The position numbers were made by a program, and so were the translations under genes. The notes beneath the pieces were generated by a model. The model was not told the DNA's origin and ran no database searches. It saw only the letters and a program-made list of their open reading frames with translations. A stretch of 6,390 bases of DNA, taken from Vibrio tasmaniensis 1F-187 (GTDB lineage: Bacteria; Pseudomonadota; Gammaproteobacteria; Enterobacterales; Vibrionaceae). Positions within the stretch are counted from its first letter, which is position 1. Every line of letters begins with the position of its first letter. Positions 5,079 to 6,390 of this stretch are shown in pieces. The stretch spans positions 1-6,390 of the forward strand of contig NZ_AJZM02000158.1 of assembly GCF_000272405.2 (NCBI RefSeq). The letters are read 5' to 3'.

Positions 5079-6390
5079 CTAAGAGTTCAGCTCTTTCTGG
5101 TGTTGTTCGATGAGCTTATCCATGTACTCTTCACCGCGCTTGCGAGTATCGTCATAGGTTTCTGTCCCTTCGAACTTTGTTACCGTCTCATAATAAACCT
5201 TAACTTTTGGCTCTGTACCTGAAGGTCTTACGATAATGCGTGAACCATCCTCGAGGTGATAGATGAGTACGTCACTTGCAGGCAGGTTAATGGCTTCAGT
5301 ATTGCCTCCAATGACGAAGCGTAAAGAAGACTGCAGATCTTCAATCACAGAGATAGCGACACCGTTAATCGCTTTAGGCTGTGCTGAGCGGAGCTTAGAA
5401 CCAATCGATGGTGAATCTGGGTCTAGGGCAATACTTCGCTGCGCGTTGGTATGAACCCCATGTTCAAATGAAATTTGAGCGAGAAGATCCCAAACGGTTC
5501 GCCCTTGAGATTTTAACTCCTCAACCAGTTGAGCAAACACGACGATAGCAGACAGCCCATCTTTGTCTCGTACCTGAGTACCAATTGTGTAGCCTAATGC
5601 TTCTTCATAGGCGAACAAGAACTCGTTTTTCTCATCTTCTAATTGCATGCCAATATTCGCTAACCATTTAAAGCCAGTCAGCGTTTGGAAGTAAGTCGCA
5701 CCATGGGATTGAGCCACTTTCTCAAGTAGAGTTGAAGATACGATACTGTTACCAACTAACTGGTTTTTAGTGTGTGGCTTTGATAGCAAGTAGTGCGCGA
5801 ATAACACACCCACTTGGTCACCCGTGAGCATTTTATAGGAAGCATCTTCAGTTCTGACTTTATCATCGGTTCGAACGGCAACCGCAAATCGGTCTGCATC
5901 TGGGTCATTAGCGCAAGCGATGTCGGCATCGACACTTTTTGCTAAGTTAACCACAAGATCCATCGCGCCTTTTTCTTCCGGGTTGGGGAAGTTCACGGTT
6001 GGGAAGTGACCATCTGGCTCTCTCTGTTCGGCAACACTGAACACCTTATGGAATCCAGAATCATGAAGTAGATCTTCCGCCATTTGTGCGCCGACACCAT
6101 GCATAGCGGTATAGGTGATGGTGGTGTTCGCCGATTCGATCTCTTTACTCACGTGTGGGCTCTGGTTGATCGCAGCGCGGTACGTTTGATAATAGCCTTC
6201 AGTTAACCATACCAACTTACCTTGTGTTTCAGCGTCACTAAGGCTCATCAATGGGATGGCCTTGGTCGATGCGATGTCTATTTCAGCAGCAATGCCTGCA
6301 TCATGAGGGGGAATGATTTGAGCGCCATTCTCCCAGTACACTTTGAAGCCATTGTACTCCGGCGGGTTGTGGCTCGCCGTCACGACAACC
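5079..6390 (-). CDS. Phosphoglucomutase/phosphomannomutase family enzyme, 5' end missing
   Basis: The last 434-437 residues of an alpha-D-phosphohexomutase are visible. These cytosolic Mg2+ enzymes move a phosphate between C1 and C6 of glucose or mannose phosphates. The visible part opens with VVVTASHNPP, the loop whose Ser carries the catalytic phosphate. It then has AMHGVG (93-98 counted from the GTG at 6381-6383), the metal loop DPDADR (160-165), TGDQVG (187-192), GFKWLANIG (237-245), the sugar-binding EEALGY (260-265) and the phosphate-binding RPSGTEPK (386-393). The stop is TAG at 5079-5081. The GTG at 6381-6383 is not the true start, because the frame stays open to the edge and domain 1 must lie upstream. 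The TLTGFKW and VRDKDGLSAI segments resemble the longer PgcA/PGM2 branch (about 560-580 residues), more than the ~450-residue ManB/GlmM enzymes. Glucose-1-phosphate/glucose-6-phosphate interconversion is the likeliest role; phosphopentomutase activity is an alternative. Confidence 0.93.
   Translation of the reverse strand, partial: VVVTASHNPPEYNGFKVYWENGAQIIPPHDAGIAAEIDIASTKAIPLMSLSDAETQGKLVWLTEGYYQTYRAAINQSPHVSKEIESANTTITYTAMHGVGAQMAEDLLHDSGFHKVFSVAEQREPDGHFPTVNFPNPEEKGAMDLVVNLAKSVDADIACANDPDADRFAVAVRTDDKVRTEDASYKMLTGDQVGVLFAHYLLSKPHTKNQLVGNSIVSSTLLEKVAQSHGATYFQTLTGFKWLANIGMQLEDEKNEFLFAYEEALGYTIGTQVRDKDGLSAIVVFAQLVEELKSQGRTVWDLLAQISFEHGVHTNAQRSIALDPDSPSIGSKLRSAQPKAINGVAISVIEDLQSSLRFVIGGNTEAINLPASDVLIYHLEDGSRIIVRPSGTEPKVKVYYETVTKFEGTETYDDTRKRGEEYMDKLIEQHQKELNS

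Overview
The window looks like chromosomal DNA from a marine gammaproteobacterium, most probably a Vibrio or close relative. This is an inference from three things. The base composition is moderately AT-rich. There is a YegD of the enterobacterial/vibrio size. The porin has the short MNKKLLALAIS-type signal peptide and AT-rich upstream region common in Vibrionaceae. I see no insertion sequence, CRISPR array, tRNA, rRNA, phage gene or toxin-antitoxin pair.

Layout from left to right: (1) 1-227, a non-coding or gene-edge stretch with a nested long-range inverted repeat (19-116). (2) 228-1580 (+), yegD, an Hsp70-like ATPase with only the nucleotide-binding domain, closed by a strong intrinsic terminator. 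(3) About 1640-2089, a very AT-rich intergenic region with a possible CRP-like site and a perfect 10-bp hairpin just before the next gene. (4) 2090-3145 (+), an outer-membrane general porin, followed by its own terminator. (5) 3272-3535, an intergenic stretch with three tandem copies of a 15-bp unit. (6) 3536-4168 (+), a fumarylacetoacetate hydrolase (FAH) family enzyme of the FAHD1/YcgM type. (7) 4169-4318, an intergenic stretch with a 27-bp imperfect dyad and a repeated GGTGTT half-site. (8) 4319-4951 (+), a LysE/RhtB-type amino-acid or metabolite exporter. (9) 4992-5021, a symmetric hairpin that can terminate transcription from both sides. (10) 5079-6390 (-), the C-terminal part of an alpha-D-phosphohexomutase whose 5' end lies beyond the right edge.

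The genes appear to be separate transcription units and do not form one pathway. Each gene boundary carries a terminator or a sizeable spacer, and no genes overlap. A functional link between the FAH-family enzyme and the exporter cannot be excluded but is not shown. I do not see an evident new multi-gene system. The best second-look signals are the non-coding ones: the nested inverted repeat before yegD, the hairpin that would hide a good ribosome binding site before the porin, the 15-bp tandem repeat, and the dyad with repeated half-sites before the exporter.
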